29,043 nucleotides of DNA from an uncultured Clostridia bacterium (GTDB taxonomy: Bacteria > Bacillota > Clostridia > Oscillospirales > CAG-272): NCBI GenBank assembly GCA_904501985.1, contig CAJGCT010000022.1, forward strand, positions 1 to 29,043, read 5' to 3'. Below are positions 8,763 to 15,875 of this stretch, piece by piece. The notes beneath the pieces are model-generated. The model did no database searches and was not told where the DNA came from. It saw only the letters and a program-made list of their open reading frames with translations. Both the position numbers and the translations under genes were made by a program. Position 1 is the stretch's first letter. The number at the start of each line of letters is the position of its first letter.

Positions 8763-9965
8763 ATGTCAAAGAAAATATCTGTTGGCACAGCACTTGTGCT
8801 GATACTGCTTGCCGCTGTTCTTACCTTTCAGATCACATTTATCGCGGTAAACAGTAAGTATTCGGAGACCTTAAACGAGTTTTCCGAAAACATGAAGATG
8901 TACGACAAGCTCTCCGAGGTGGACAACTACTACCGCTCATATTATGTGGGTGAGATCGACGACGAAAAGCTCACCGATTCGGTGCTTGACGGTTACATCT
9001 ACGGTACGGGCGACAAGTATGCGTACTATCTTGATAAAGAAGAATTTGCCGACGCCATGCAGGATAACTCCGGTGAAATGGTAGGAATAGGCATACAGGT
9101 GATCTACTCCGAATCGCTTATGGAGGTCATCATGGTAATGCCCGATTCACCGGCACTTGAAGCCGGAATCGAGCCGGGCGATATCATATATTCCGTTGCC
9201 GGCGAATCCGTGGCGGAGCTTGGCTACTATGCCGCCGTCGAAAAGATGCTTGGCGAGGCAGGAACAAACGCTGAGTTCACGGTGATTCGCGACGGCGAGG
9301 CTATTGATTATTCCATTACCCGAAGAAAAGTCGAAGCGGTCTCTGTAATGAGCCGCAGACTTGAATCCGACCCTACTGTGGGTATTGTAAAAATTCTTCA
9401 GTTTGACCTTGGCACACCGGCGCAGTTCAAGGACACCTGCGAGGATATGCTTGCCACCGGCGTTACAAGATTCATTTTTGACGTTAGATACAATCCCGGC
9501 GGCGACCTTACCGCTATATGCAAGGTGCTTGACTACCTGCTTCCGGAAGGACCTATTGTACGCATCGCGTACAGCGACGGCTCAAAGCAGGAATACAGCT
9601 CCGACAAAGCGCATATTGATGCTCCCATGTGCGTGCTTATAAACGGCAGTACGGCAAGTGCCGGAGAGCTTTTCGCCTGTGCGCTTCAGGACTTTGGCGT
9701 GGCAAAGCTTGTGGGTACGCCCACATTTGGAAAGGGAACGATGCAGTCGGTTATCGAGCTTTCGGACGGCTCCGGCTTCGGAATATCCACGGCGATGTAT
9801 TATCCGCCCTATTCCGATTGCTACGAGGGCGTGGGAGTTCAACCGGACTACCCCTGCGAGATGAGCGAGGCTACTGCCAATATGAACATCTATAAAATCC
9901 CCGATGCCGATGACACACAGCTCCAGAAGGCACTTTCGGTGCTTAACGGCGAATCCGGCGAATAA
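8763..9965 (+). CDS. Carboxyl-terminal processing protease, S41 family
   Basis: This 400-residue CtpA-type serine protease is anchored outside the membrane by an N-terminal helix (about 7-29). A PDZ domain lies at about 105-175 (VGIGIQVIYSE, then AGIEPGDIIYSVAGE). The S41 domain shows VRYNPGGDL at 241-249, catalytic Ser299 in STASAGELF and catalytic Lys324 in TFGKGTMQ. Such proteases clip substrates from the C terminus, often controlling wall enzymes or regulated proteolysis. The ATG at 8763 lies 8 bases after AAGGAG; the adjacent TTG at 8760 is closer than ideal. It follows the M23 gene by 38 bases and likely shares its transcript. The exact substrate is unknown. Confidence 0.93.
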   Translation: MSKKISVGTALVLILLAAVLTFQITFIAVNSKYSETLNEFSENMKMYDKLSEVDNYYRSYYVGEIDDEKLTDSVLDGYIYGTGDKYAYYLDKEEFADAMQDNSGEMVGIGIQVIYSESLMEVIMVMPDSPALEAGIEPGDIIYSVAGESVAELGYYAAVEKMLGEAGTNAEFTVIRDGEAIDYSITRRKVEAVSVMSRRLESDPTVGIVKILQFDLGTPAQFKDTCEDMLATGVTRFIFDVRYNPGGDLTAICKVLDYLLPEGPIVRIAYSDGSKQEYSSDKAHIDAPMCVLINGSTASAGELFACALQDFGVAKLVGTPTFGKGTMQSVIELSDGSGFGISTAMYYPPYSDCYEGVGVQPDYPCEMSEATANMNIYKIPDADDTQLQKALSVLNGESGE

Positions 9966-10036
9966 ATCCGCGTGTATATGCGTATAATCAGAAATAATTT
10001 TATATTTTAACAATAAACTCACAAGGAGATATAACA

Positions 10037-10519
10037 ATGACTAACAAACCCCTTATTTTGACTCCCGAAGGTCTCAAAATCATGACCGAGGAGCTTGAGT
10101 ATTTAAAAAATGTCAAGCGCGTGGAGGTAAAGGAGCAGATCGCGATCGCGCGTTCCTTCGGTGACCTTTCCGAGAACAGCGAGTACGATGAGGCAAAGAA
10201 TGAGCAGGCAAAGGTTGAATCCCGCATTCAGGAGCTTGAACAGCTTCTTAAAAATGTGGTTGTTGTAAACGAGGAGGACCTTAACTCCGGTATCGCAAAC
10301 GTAGGTACTACCGTGCGCGTGTACGACGAGGAGTTTGACGAGGAGATCGAGTACAATATCGTGGGTACAAACGAGGTTGACCCCCTTAAGAACAACATTT
10401 CCGACCAGTCACCCATCGGTGCGGCACTTATCGGCAAAAAGGTTGACGACATCGCCGAGGTTGAAGCACCCTCAGGCATTGTCAAGCTGAAGATACTTGA
10501 TATCCGCAAAAAATCATAA
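10037..10519 (+). CDS. greA: Transcription elongation factor GreA
   Basis: This 160-residue factor rescues backtracked RNA polymerase by stimulating transcript cleavage in the secondary channel. The N-terminal antiparallel coiled coil (1-75) carries the tip motif GDLSENSEYDEAKNEQ with the acidic residues needed for cleavage. The C-terminal FKBP-like domain includes EVDPLKNNISDQSPIGAALIG. Length is normal. ATG 10037 follows AAGGAG at 8 bases. A TATAAT at 9983-9988 could be its -10 box, though no good -35 box is seen. lysS follows 38 bases downstream, a frequent pairing in Firmicutes. Confidence 0.96.
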   Translation: MTNKPLILTPEGLKIMTEELEYLKNVKRVEVKEQIAIARSFGDLSENSEYDEAKNEQAKVESRIQELEQLLKNVVVVNEEDLNSGIANVGTTVRVYDEEFDEEIEYNIVGTNEVDPLKNNISDQSPIGAALIGKKVDDIAEVEAPSGIVKLKILDIRKKS

Positions 10520-10557
10520 GTTTTCACGACCCAAGCTGCGAAAGGAATGGACATAAA

Positions 10558-12075
10558 ATGGCAGAGTTAGAGAAAAATGCAAATGGGGAAGTACAAGCCC
10601 CCGAAATGAGCGAAAAGGAATTAAATCAGCTTCTTCAGGTGCGCCGTGACAAGCTGGCGGCACTTCAGGCTGAGGGGAATGACCCCTTTACCATCACAAA
10701 ATACGACGTAACACACCACACCTCTGATATAAAGGAAAATTATGCAGAGCTTGAGGGCAAGGAAGTAAGCATTGCCGGACGTATGATGTCAAAGCGCGTT
10801 ATGGGCAAGGCATCCTTCTGCAACATCCTTGACCTTAAGGGAAATATTCAGTCCTACGTTGCACGCGACGATCTCGGCGAGGAAGAATACAAGGGCTTCA
10901 AGAAGCTTGATATCGGTGATATCATCGGTATTGTGGGAACTGTATTCACCACAAAGACCGATGAGATTTCCGTTCACGCCAAGAAGATCACGCTCCTCTC
11001 AAAGAGCCTTCAGATACTCCCCGAAAAGTATCACGGTCTTACCAACACCGACACACGTTACCGTCAGCGTTATGTTGACCTTATCACAAATCCCGAGTCC
11101 CGCGACACATTCATAAAGCGTTCCAAGATCATAAGCTCAATCCGCCGTTATCTTGATACACAGGGCTTTATGGAGGTTGAGACCCCCATGCTGGTTTCAA
11201 ATGCAGGCGGTGCGGCGGCAAGACCCTTTGAGACTCACTTTAATGCTCTTGACGAGGATTTCAAGCTCCGCATATCCCTTGAATTATACTTAAAGCGTCT
11301 TATCGTAGGCGGTCTTGAGAGAGTTTACGAAATCGGACGCGTATTCAGAAACGAGGGTCTTGACACAAGACACAATCCCGAATTTACGCTCATGGAGCTT
11401 TATCAGGCTTACACCGACTACCACGGAATGATGGACCTTACCGAGAATATGTTCCGCCATGTGGCAAAAGAGGTTCTCGGCACGACCACCATCGTTTACA
11501 ACGGCGTTACAATGGATCTCGGCAAGCCCTTCGAGCGCATCACCATGGTTGACGCTGTAAAGAAGTATTCCGGCGTTGACTTCAAGGAGATACACACCCT
11601 TGAAGAAGCACGCAAGGTTGCTGACGAAAAGGGCGTTCACTACGAGGATCGCCACACCAAGGGCGACATACTCAACCTGTTCTTCGAGGACTTTGTTGAG
11701 GAGCACCTTATTCAGCCTACATTCGTTATGGATCATCCCGTGGAGATATCTCCCCTTACCAAGAAAAAGCCGGACGATCCCGAATATGTTGAACGCTTCG
11801 AGATGTTCATGAACGGCTGGGAGATGTGCAACGCATATTCCGAGCTTAACGACCCCATCGACCAGCGCGAGCGCTTCAAGGCGCAGGAAGAAATGTTCGC
11901 CAAGGGCGACGAGGAAGCAAATCACACCGACGAGGACTTCTTAAACGCGCTTGAGATTGGTATGCCCCCCACAGGCGGTATCGGTTACGGCATCGACCGT
12001 CTCTGTATGCTCTTTACCGACTCCGCGGCAATAAGAGACGTGCTTTTGTTCCCCACAATGAAGAGCCTTGACTAA
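10558..12075 (+). CDS. lysS: Lysyl-tRNA synthetase, class II
   Basis: This 505-residue enzyme charges tRNA-Lys in the cytosol. The N-terminal OB-fold anticodon-binding domain lies at about 65-170. The class II core follows, with motif 2 (FRNEGLDTRHNPEFTLMELY, about 263-282) and motif 3 (GIGYGIDRL, about 473-481). Length matches bacterial LysS. ATG 10558 follows AAAGGAATGG. No terminator of its own is visible immediately after the stop. The sequence past about 12.1 kb changes to mobile-element genes, so the 3' side of lysS is probably the integration site. Confidence 0.97.
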   Translation: MAELEKNANGEVQAPEMSEKELNQLLQVRRDKLAALQAEGNDPFTITKYDVTHHTSDIKENYAELEGKEVSIAGRMMSKRVMGKASFCNILDLKGNIQSYVARDDLGEEEYKGFKKLDIGDIIGIVGTVFTTKTDEISVHAKKITLLSKSLQILPEKYHGLTNTDTRYRQRYVDLITNPESRDTFIKRSKIISSIRRYLDTQGFMEVETPMLVSNAGGAAARPFETHFNALDEDFKLRISLELYLKRLIVGGLERVYEIGRVFRNEGLDTRHNPEFTLMELYQAYTDYHGMMDLTENMFRHVAKEVLGTTTIVYNGVTMDLGKPFERITMVDAVKKYSGVDFKEIHTLEEARKVADEKGVHYEDRHTKGDILNLFFEDFVEEHLIQPTFVMDHPVEISPLTKKKPDDPEYVERFEMFMNGWEMCNAYSELNDPIDQRERFKAQEEMFAKGDEEANHTDEDFLNALEIGMPPTGGIGYGIDRLCMLFTDSAAIRDVLLFPTMKSLD

Positions 12076-12086
12076 GAAGCACGTGA

Positions 12087-12254
12087 AAACGTGAGAAAAA
12101 GCGAGAAATAAAGAGATATAACGAGTTGTGTGGGACGGTTACTACACCACTACACCACAACTACACCAAAATGCACATAGATGTGCACAATTCACGGAGA
12201 TGCATGATGTTGGAAAATTCAGCTACGCGGTTACTACACCAAAACGCTGAATAG
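12087..12254 (+). pseudogene. Possible remnant of an integrase 3' end
   Basis: An open frame without a start begins after the stop at 12084 and ends at the TAG at 12252-12254. Its product includes ELCGTVTTPLHHNYTK and later TRLLHQNAE. Thr/His-rich tails of this kind occur at the ends of some Firmicutes tyrosine integrases, but I recognise only the flavour and no catalytic motif is present. The same DNA carries the short repeats described separately, so the frame may be incidental. Confidence 0.2.
12136..12241. repeat. ACTACACCA direct repeats flanking a small palindrome
   Basis: CGGTTACTACACCA occurs at 12136-12149 and again at 12228-12241. The core ACTACACCA also occurs at 12149-12157 and 12160-12168, giving four copies. 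Between the outer copies lies the inverted repeat TGCACAT (12172-12178) / ATGTGCA (12181-12187). The position at the junction between lysS and the mobile element suggests integrase arm sites, an attachment site or replication iterons. None of these roles can be chosen from sequence alone. Confidence 0.5.
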
Positions 12255-12259
12255 AATAG

Positions 12260-12295
12260 AAGAACCATGTACAGAAAAAGTGCATGGTTCTTTTA
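12260..12295 (+). terminator. Intrinsic terminator at the element boundary
   Basis: AAGAACCATG (12260-12269) pairs with CATGGTTCTT (12283-12292) and is followed by a short T-run. It would stop read-through from lysS into the element. Confidence 0.75.
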
Positions 12296-12301
12296 TATGA
12301 A

Positions 12302-12341
12302 GCCGCAGATATTCAAAAACGAATGTCTGCGGCATTTTTTA
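12302..12341 (+). terminator. Terminator immediately before the initiator-like gene
   Basis: GCCGCAGATATTC (12302-12314) pairs with GAATGTCTGCGGC (12321-12333), 13 pairs with one T-G wobble, followed by TTTTTT. It ends only a few bases before the ribosome binding site CGGAGGA (12344-12350) of the next gene, so it may act as an attenuator as well as a boundary terminator. Confidence 0.8.
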
Positions 12342-12354
12342 TTCGGAGGATAAA

Positions 12355-13494
12355 ATGTCAGAATATAAATTGGAACTCAAACAAGTTGTTGATTCCCCTC
12401 GCTGCCGTATGTACAGACAGTTCATTCAAAGCTTGATAGACAATACTAATCTTCGCGTAGGTAGGTACAGCCAGCTCTATTACTATACCGTATTGTGCTG
12501 TTATGCCAATTTCAGAACATGCTACCATAGAGTAAAGAGCGTCACCTATACACTCTATCCCGGAGAATGGATCTGTAACATCAGCGAAATTATGAAATGG
12601 TTTCGCGTAAGAAACAAACGGCAGGTTACTTGTATTATGGATAAGCTGCAGGAGAAGCATCTGCTTAAATACAAGATTGTCGGTCAAGGGGATGTTATCA
12701 AATACCGTCTGTCCGGATGGGCGAAGTATAACCGTATCCTTGAGTACAATGCGCCATGTCAGAAGGACATAGGCTTTTTCTTCATGCCTGTGTATCTTGC
12801 TGCCGAGCTTGTTGGAAGCGGAAAGAATTCCGAAATGGATGCTCTCATTGATATGTGGATCAATACTGTATATAACGATCCGCAGGTTAAAGGTTCCGAA
12901 TCTGCTCCCGTTGTGTATATGAGAAACGGGTCCGGTTCTCCGCTTATTGGTTACTCTGAACTTGCAGAACGTTGGGGAGTCTCAAAGGCAACTGTGGGAC
13001 GGTATATGAAAAAGCTGTCTGATCTTGGATATGTGGACCTTATAACTTACCCCGGAACACACGGAAGTGTTATCAGTTTGCAGGGATATATGTCAACAAT
13101 GTTCCAGGTTTCCGATGTGATGGTTGATAAGGAAGAGATAGCAATGTCACTTTGCATTAAACTCAAATCAAATGAAATCGTTGAAGAAATAGAAGTCGAT
13201 AGCGTTTCAAAATCTGCAAATAGCGTCTCAAAATTGAACGTGGATATTCTTTTGGCAAAAATCGTTTCTTTCATTAATGCGCAAGGATTTTCTTGCTCTG
13301 AATGTGAGCGCCTGGAGTATATGTTATTAAAGTTATCCGATTGCAAGGAGGATATTAAGAGTAAGATTAACTATATAGCTGAGGACAAAAAATACAGGCT
13401 CATTGTAACGTGTGGGGGAAAACGAGTGTTATTTGAATTCGAGATCAATCTTAAAAAGTGCGAAGGAGAGAGTCAGAATGAAAAAAGAGAGTAA
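12355..13494 (+). CDS. Replication-initiator-like protein with two winged helices
   Basis: This 379-residue cytoplasmic protein has two apparent winged-helix regions: one at about 70-108 (WICNISEIMKWFRVRNKRQV) and a clear one at about 198-232 (YSELAERWGVSKATVGRYMK, then LGYVDLI). This architecture and its position at the element's edge resemble plasmid or ICE replication initiators of the RepA/DnaD-like kind. The assignment is by architecture, not by a catalytic motif. The C-terminal 120 residues are charged and unassigned. ATG 12355 follows CGGAGGA at 4 bases. It is the first gene of the integrated element, behind two terminators with no obvious promoter between them. Confidence 0.65.
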   Translation: MSEYKLELKQVVDSPRCRMYRQFIQSLIDNTNLRVGRYSQLYYYTVLCCYANFRTCYHRVKSVTYTLYPGEWICNISEIMKWFRVRNKRQVTCIMDKLQEKHLLKYKIVGQGDVIKYRLSGWAKYNRILEYNAPCQKDIGFFFMPVYLAAELVGSGKNSEMDALIDMWINTVYNDPQVKGSESAPVVYMRNGSGSPLIGYSELAERWGVSKATVGRYMKKLSDLGYVDLITYPGTHGSVISLQGYMSTMFQVSDVMVDKEEIAMSLCIKLKSNEIVEEIEVDSVSKSANSVSKLNVDILLAKIVSFINAQGFSCSECERLEYMLLKLSDCKEDIKSKINYIAEDKKYRLIVTCGGKRVLFEFEINLKKCEGESQNEKRE

Positions 13495-13540
13495 ATGGTG
13501 TTGCATATGGACCTGTAGCATCAGTATAGGATACAGATGA
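13478..13540 (+). CDS. Possible 20-residue peptide overlapping the preceding gene
   Basis: This tiny ORF, product MKKESKWCCIWTCSISIGYR, overlaps the end of the initiator-like gene by 17 bases and has a good ribosome binding site (AAGGAG at 13463-13468). It could be a real micro-protein, or the start of a gene destroyed when the HEPN cargo arrived, since the DNA after it up to about 13620 contains short open stretches in several frames. It has no recognisable homology. Confidence is low because of length. Confidence 0.25.
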   Translation: MKKESKWCCIWTCSISIGYR

Positions 13541-13643
13541 AGAGCATCGTATTCCATGTAATTGCTTGGGATGTTATGCAGAATCATCATTAGTTAGCTA
13601 TTCTTACAATTGAGCTCGAAATACAACTTCACTATACAGGGAC

Positions 13644-13672
13644 TTGAAAAGTTTACCAACTAATGCTATAAT
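13644..13672 (+). promoter_or_regulatory. Sigma-A-type promoter for the HEPN-like gene
   Basis: TTGAAA (13644-13649) and TATAAT (13667-13672) are spaced by 17 bases. The GTG start follows 17 bases after the -10 box with GAGGTGAT between, so the 5' leader is very short and the gene has its own promoter. Confidence 0.75.
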
Positions 13673-13689
13673 ATATGTGAGGTGATATT

Positions 13690-14145
13690 GTGAGTATTGA
13701 ATCATATATTGAGGCAGCAAAATTGCTATATCAAGAAAATTTTTACGAGGAAGCACTTTGCCTTGTCTGTAGTGCCATAGATGCTTCTGCAGCTCGATGC
13801 TATTCTAATAAAAAGGTAAGTGAGCGGTATAAATTATTCTTAAAAGACAATTTCAGAACAATAACAAAAGCAAGTTTTTCAGGCTGTTCAATAAGAAGTA
13901 TACGTATAAAATTACAGGTCAAAACTGATAGTTTAAAACCTGATGATCAAGGATATGTAGATTTGGTACAGATTATTTATTATGTGTTACGATGTGGTTT
14001 AGTTCACAATTGTAATATTGAGAAAACTTTTGAATTTGTAGATTATAATCATATTGGTAATGGTGGCAATAACAAATTCTATATACCTAAATCGATTATT
14101 TTAGGATTAATTGCAGCTGTAGAAAATTGTCAAAATAGTAATTAA
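13690..14145 (+). CDS. Putative HEPN-domain protein (Rx4H motif)
   Basis: This 151-residue protein begins at GTG 13690 after GAGGTGAT. It is mostly helical by appearance: an N-terminal helix pair (EAAKLLYQENFYEEALCLV) and, near residues 92-106, IIYYVLRCGLVH. Arg101 and His106 form the R-x4-H signature typical of HEPN RNases, set at the end of a helix as expected. HEPN proteins often cut RNA in toxin-antitoxin, phage-defence or stress systems. No MNT nucleotidyltransferase partner is adjacent, so it is a lone HEPN. It is clearly more AT-rich than the transfer genes and has its own promoter, which suits a cargo gene. The family call rests on motif and architecture only. Confidence 0.55.
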   Translation: MSIESYIEAAKLLYQENFYEEALCLVCSAIDASAARCYSNKKVSERYKLFLKDNFRTITKASFSGCSIRSIRIKLQVKTDSLKPDDQGYVDLVQIIYYVLRCGLVHNCNIEKTFEFVDYNHIGNGGNNKFYIPKSIILGLIAAVENCQNSN

Positions 14146-14361
14146 TAGATATAGTAATCCGTTACGTTCTTTGTCCTGTGTTGGTTCTTAATAAGAATGG
14201 AACTGCTGCATGCACCTTTTTGGGTGACTTGTAACAGCTCCATCTGATAACAATTAATACTTATTTTGTTAAATCTTTGAGGATGCTTCAAATTAATATT
14301 AATGTTTAGGGTAATATTTGAATTTACTCTGAAAATTCTCACAACTTACCCAGCCATTTTC
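14146..14361. other. Non-coding, AT-rich gap after the HEPN-like gene
   Basis: I see no credible gene here. A minus-strand open frame of 66 codons lacks a ribosome binding site and is judged a shadow. An imperfect hairpin around 14198-14243 (GGAACTGCT with AACAGCTCC) could serve as a weak terminator for the HEPN-like gene. Confidence 0.4.
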
Positions 14362-14390
14362 TTGAACAGGACTTCTTGGTGTGGTATAAT
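14362..14390 (+). promoter_or_regulatory. Promoter of the transfer operon
   Basis: TTGAAC (14362-14367) and TATAAT (14385-14390) are spaced by 17 bases. Transcription would begin near 14397 and run into a structured leader before the DUF5697 gene. Confidence 0.8.
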
Positions 14391-14396
14391 AGATAT

Positions 14397-14520
14397 GCTC
14401 AAAATTATGTCAAATGTGGGAAGTCTGAATAAATTCAGACTCAGAGTTTAAGGCTTGATGGTCAATGACCATCATTTGCTTGTGCTTCGCCCAATCAAAA
14501 CGCCATAAACTCCCACTGCG
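14397..14520 (+). promoter_or_regulatory. Structured 5' leader RNA of the transfer operon
   Basis: The leader folds into a nested, branched shape. The outer stem is GTGGGA (14416-14421) with TCCCAC (14511-14516). Inside is a 9-bp hairpin AGTCTGAAT/ATTCAGACT (14422-14441). A second closing stem GTTTAAGGC (14446-14454) pairs with GCCATAAAC (14502-14510) around one A-A mismatch. It encloses another hairpin, GATGGTCA/TGACCATC (14457-14473). I do not recognise the class. It may be a cis-regulatory leader; the inverted repeats could alternatively belong to a transfer origin. Confidence 0.55.
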
Positions 14521-14538
14521 GAAAGGGGATAGTCGAAT

Positions 14539-15075
14539 TTGATCACACGAGAGCAAATCTACGGAAAGGAAGCAACGGAAATATTCAGGCTCATTACTAC
14601 GTACCACTGCGTTCACAGAAATCATCTTTTGCATATTTATCCTGACAAAGAGAAACAAATCGATAATCTGCTCAAATATCTGCTGCGACAAGGGCGTATC
14701 TTCACAAGTCCTGACACAGCAGATATTTTTTTCGATAATTCTGAGTGTTCGATTGACATAGAGATGATGTCTGCTTTATGGGTATTTGCAGATTTCTCGG
14801 ATAAGTCAGAATACCACTGTGTAGGTGAGTTTCCTGGGAAAATACTCTTCTTTGCAGATGCATCCGTCTTTGATATTATCTATGTTTCAGAGGGGAGAGA
14901 GACGCTTGTAAACTGTGCGCTAATGCAGTCTGATGATGAAAGCAAACGCCTTGTAATCATAGAAAACGTTGAGCAAATAGACAAGCTCAGTATTCCGAAT
15001 ACTGCGGCATATTGTCTTGTCAATCAGAATTCTGGCGAAATACAATACTTTACAATCAATGATTTGGAGGACTAA
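14539..15075 (+). CDS. DUF5697-family protein of the conjugative element
   Basis: This 178-residue protein starts at TTG 14539, preceded by GAAAGGGGA, and begins MITREQIYGKEATEIFRLI. The start pattern, the LLKYLLRQGRIF helix and the later motif KILFFADASVFDIIYV match my memory of the DUF5697 family found in gut Firmicutes elements. Its function is unknown. The N-terminal 70 residues look like a winged helix, suggesting a regulatory or DNA-binding role. It opens the transfer operon, and its stop codon directly abuts the ATG of the next gene, so translation is probably coupled. Confidence 0.75.
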   Translation: MITREQIYGKEATEIFRLITTYHCVHRNHLLHIYPDKEKQIDNLLKYLLRQGRIFTSPDTADIFFDNSECSIDIEMMSALWVFADFSDKSEYHCVGEFPGKILFFADASVFDIIYVSEGRETLVNCALMQSDDESKRLVIIENVEQIDKLSIPNTAAYCLVNQNSGEIQYFTINDLED

Positions 15076-15717
15076 ATGGAAAAGAGCATTATCACAAAAC
15101 GTATTGAGAATTTAAGGCGCGATAACGAAAAGATTGCGCAGACGCTTGTCGCGATGGATGGGACGAATCTTGAGCACAATGCAGATAATTTCAAACATCT
15201 TGCAACCGATGCCGCATTACGCAGTGAACTTATCACCTGCAGAATGCGGCATTTGCTTTATGATTACACAGATATCCGTAAACCGGAATACCTTACCTCT
15301 GCCGCACTGGTGCAGGGAATCATCATCCGAGAATATCCGGATATGTTTGAGATTGAACTACCTTGTCTGTTTCCAAAACGTAAGCAAAGGCAGAGCAGTG
15401 AATATCTTACAGATCCGCTGTACTTTCTTCTCAGTCAGTATACTGACAGTCACTCTGTAAAGAAGTATAACGATTGCGTTGTGTGCTTCGTACACGAGTA
15501 CGATAAAGATCTGCCAAGCAGAAGAATCCGTGATTATGATAATTTGGAGCAGAAACAGATGCTTGATGTAATTGCAGCATTTATCTTGAAAGACGATAGT
15601 GGAATGTGCTGTGATTCATATAACACTGTAGCACTCGGAGATGCTGACAAAACACGGATATTTATTATGCCGAAGGAGCGCTTTTGCACATGGCTTACAG
15701 AGCAATATGTGGATTAA
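15076..15717 (+). CDS. DUF6100-family protein of the conjugative element
   Basis: This 213-residue protein of unknown function is recognised as DUF6100-like from blocks such as LRSELITCRMRHLLYDY, PEYLTSAALVQGI and RRIRDYDNLEQKQMLDVIA. No enzymatic motif is evident. The N terminus may form a coiled coil. ATG 15076 immediately follows the TAA of the DUF5697 gene, with GGAGG inside that gene's end. In related elements this gene sits beside the DUF5697 and VirD4 genes, as it does here, which points to a role in transfer or element maintenance. Confidence 0.75.
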   Translation: MEKSIITKRIENLRRDNEKIAQTLVAMDGTNLEHNADNFKHLATDAALRSELITCRMRHLLYDYTDIRKPEYLTSAALVQGIIIREYPDMFEIELPCLFPKRKQRQSSEYLTDPLYFLLSQYTDSHSVKKYNDCVVCFVHEYDKDLPSRRIRDYDNLEQKQMLDVIAAFILKDDSGMCCDSYNTVALGDADKTRIFIMPKERFCTWLTEQYVD

Positions 15718-15775
15718 TCCCCCGTGTCAAAATCGCTTCATTTCTGCAACCGAAAATTACACCGGTGGAAATCTG

Positions 15776-15862
15776 ATGAAAAAATATATTCCTACATACA
15801 TGTATACTCTGATTGGTCAGCCGGAAATACCGGAGTTATTAGCTGGTATGGTATTTTATTAG
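15776..15862 (+). CDS. Possible 28-residue peptide
   Basis: A short ORF begins at ATG 15776 after GGTGGAAA and encodes a peptide starting MKKYIPTYMYTL and ending AGMVFY. It fits neatly between the DUF6100 gene and the next gene, whose ribosome binding site starts just after its stop. It might be a translational leader or a small functional peptide. No homology is recognised. Confidence 0.3.
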   Translation: MKKYIPTYMYTLIGQPEIPELLAGMVFY

Positions 15863-15875
15863 AGAGGTGATGTTG

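Noticed and set aside
14142..14342. Minus-strand frame of 66 codons downstream of the HEPN-like gene
   Set aside because: It has no ribosome binding site and no promoter, and no family is recognised. The region is better read as non-coding.
15641..15862. Longer 73-codon frame overlapping the end of the DUF6100 gene
   Set aside because: Its first half is out of frame inside the DUF6100 gene. Only the last 28 codons, with their own ribosome binding site, are plausible.
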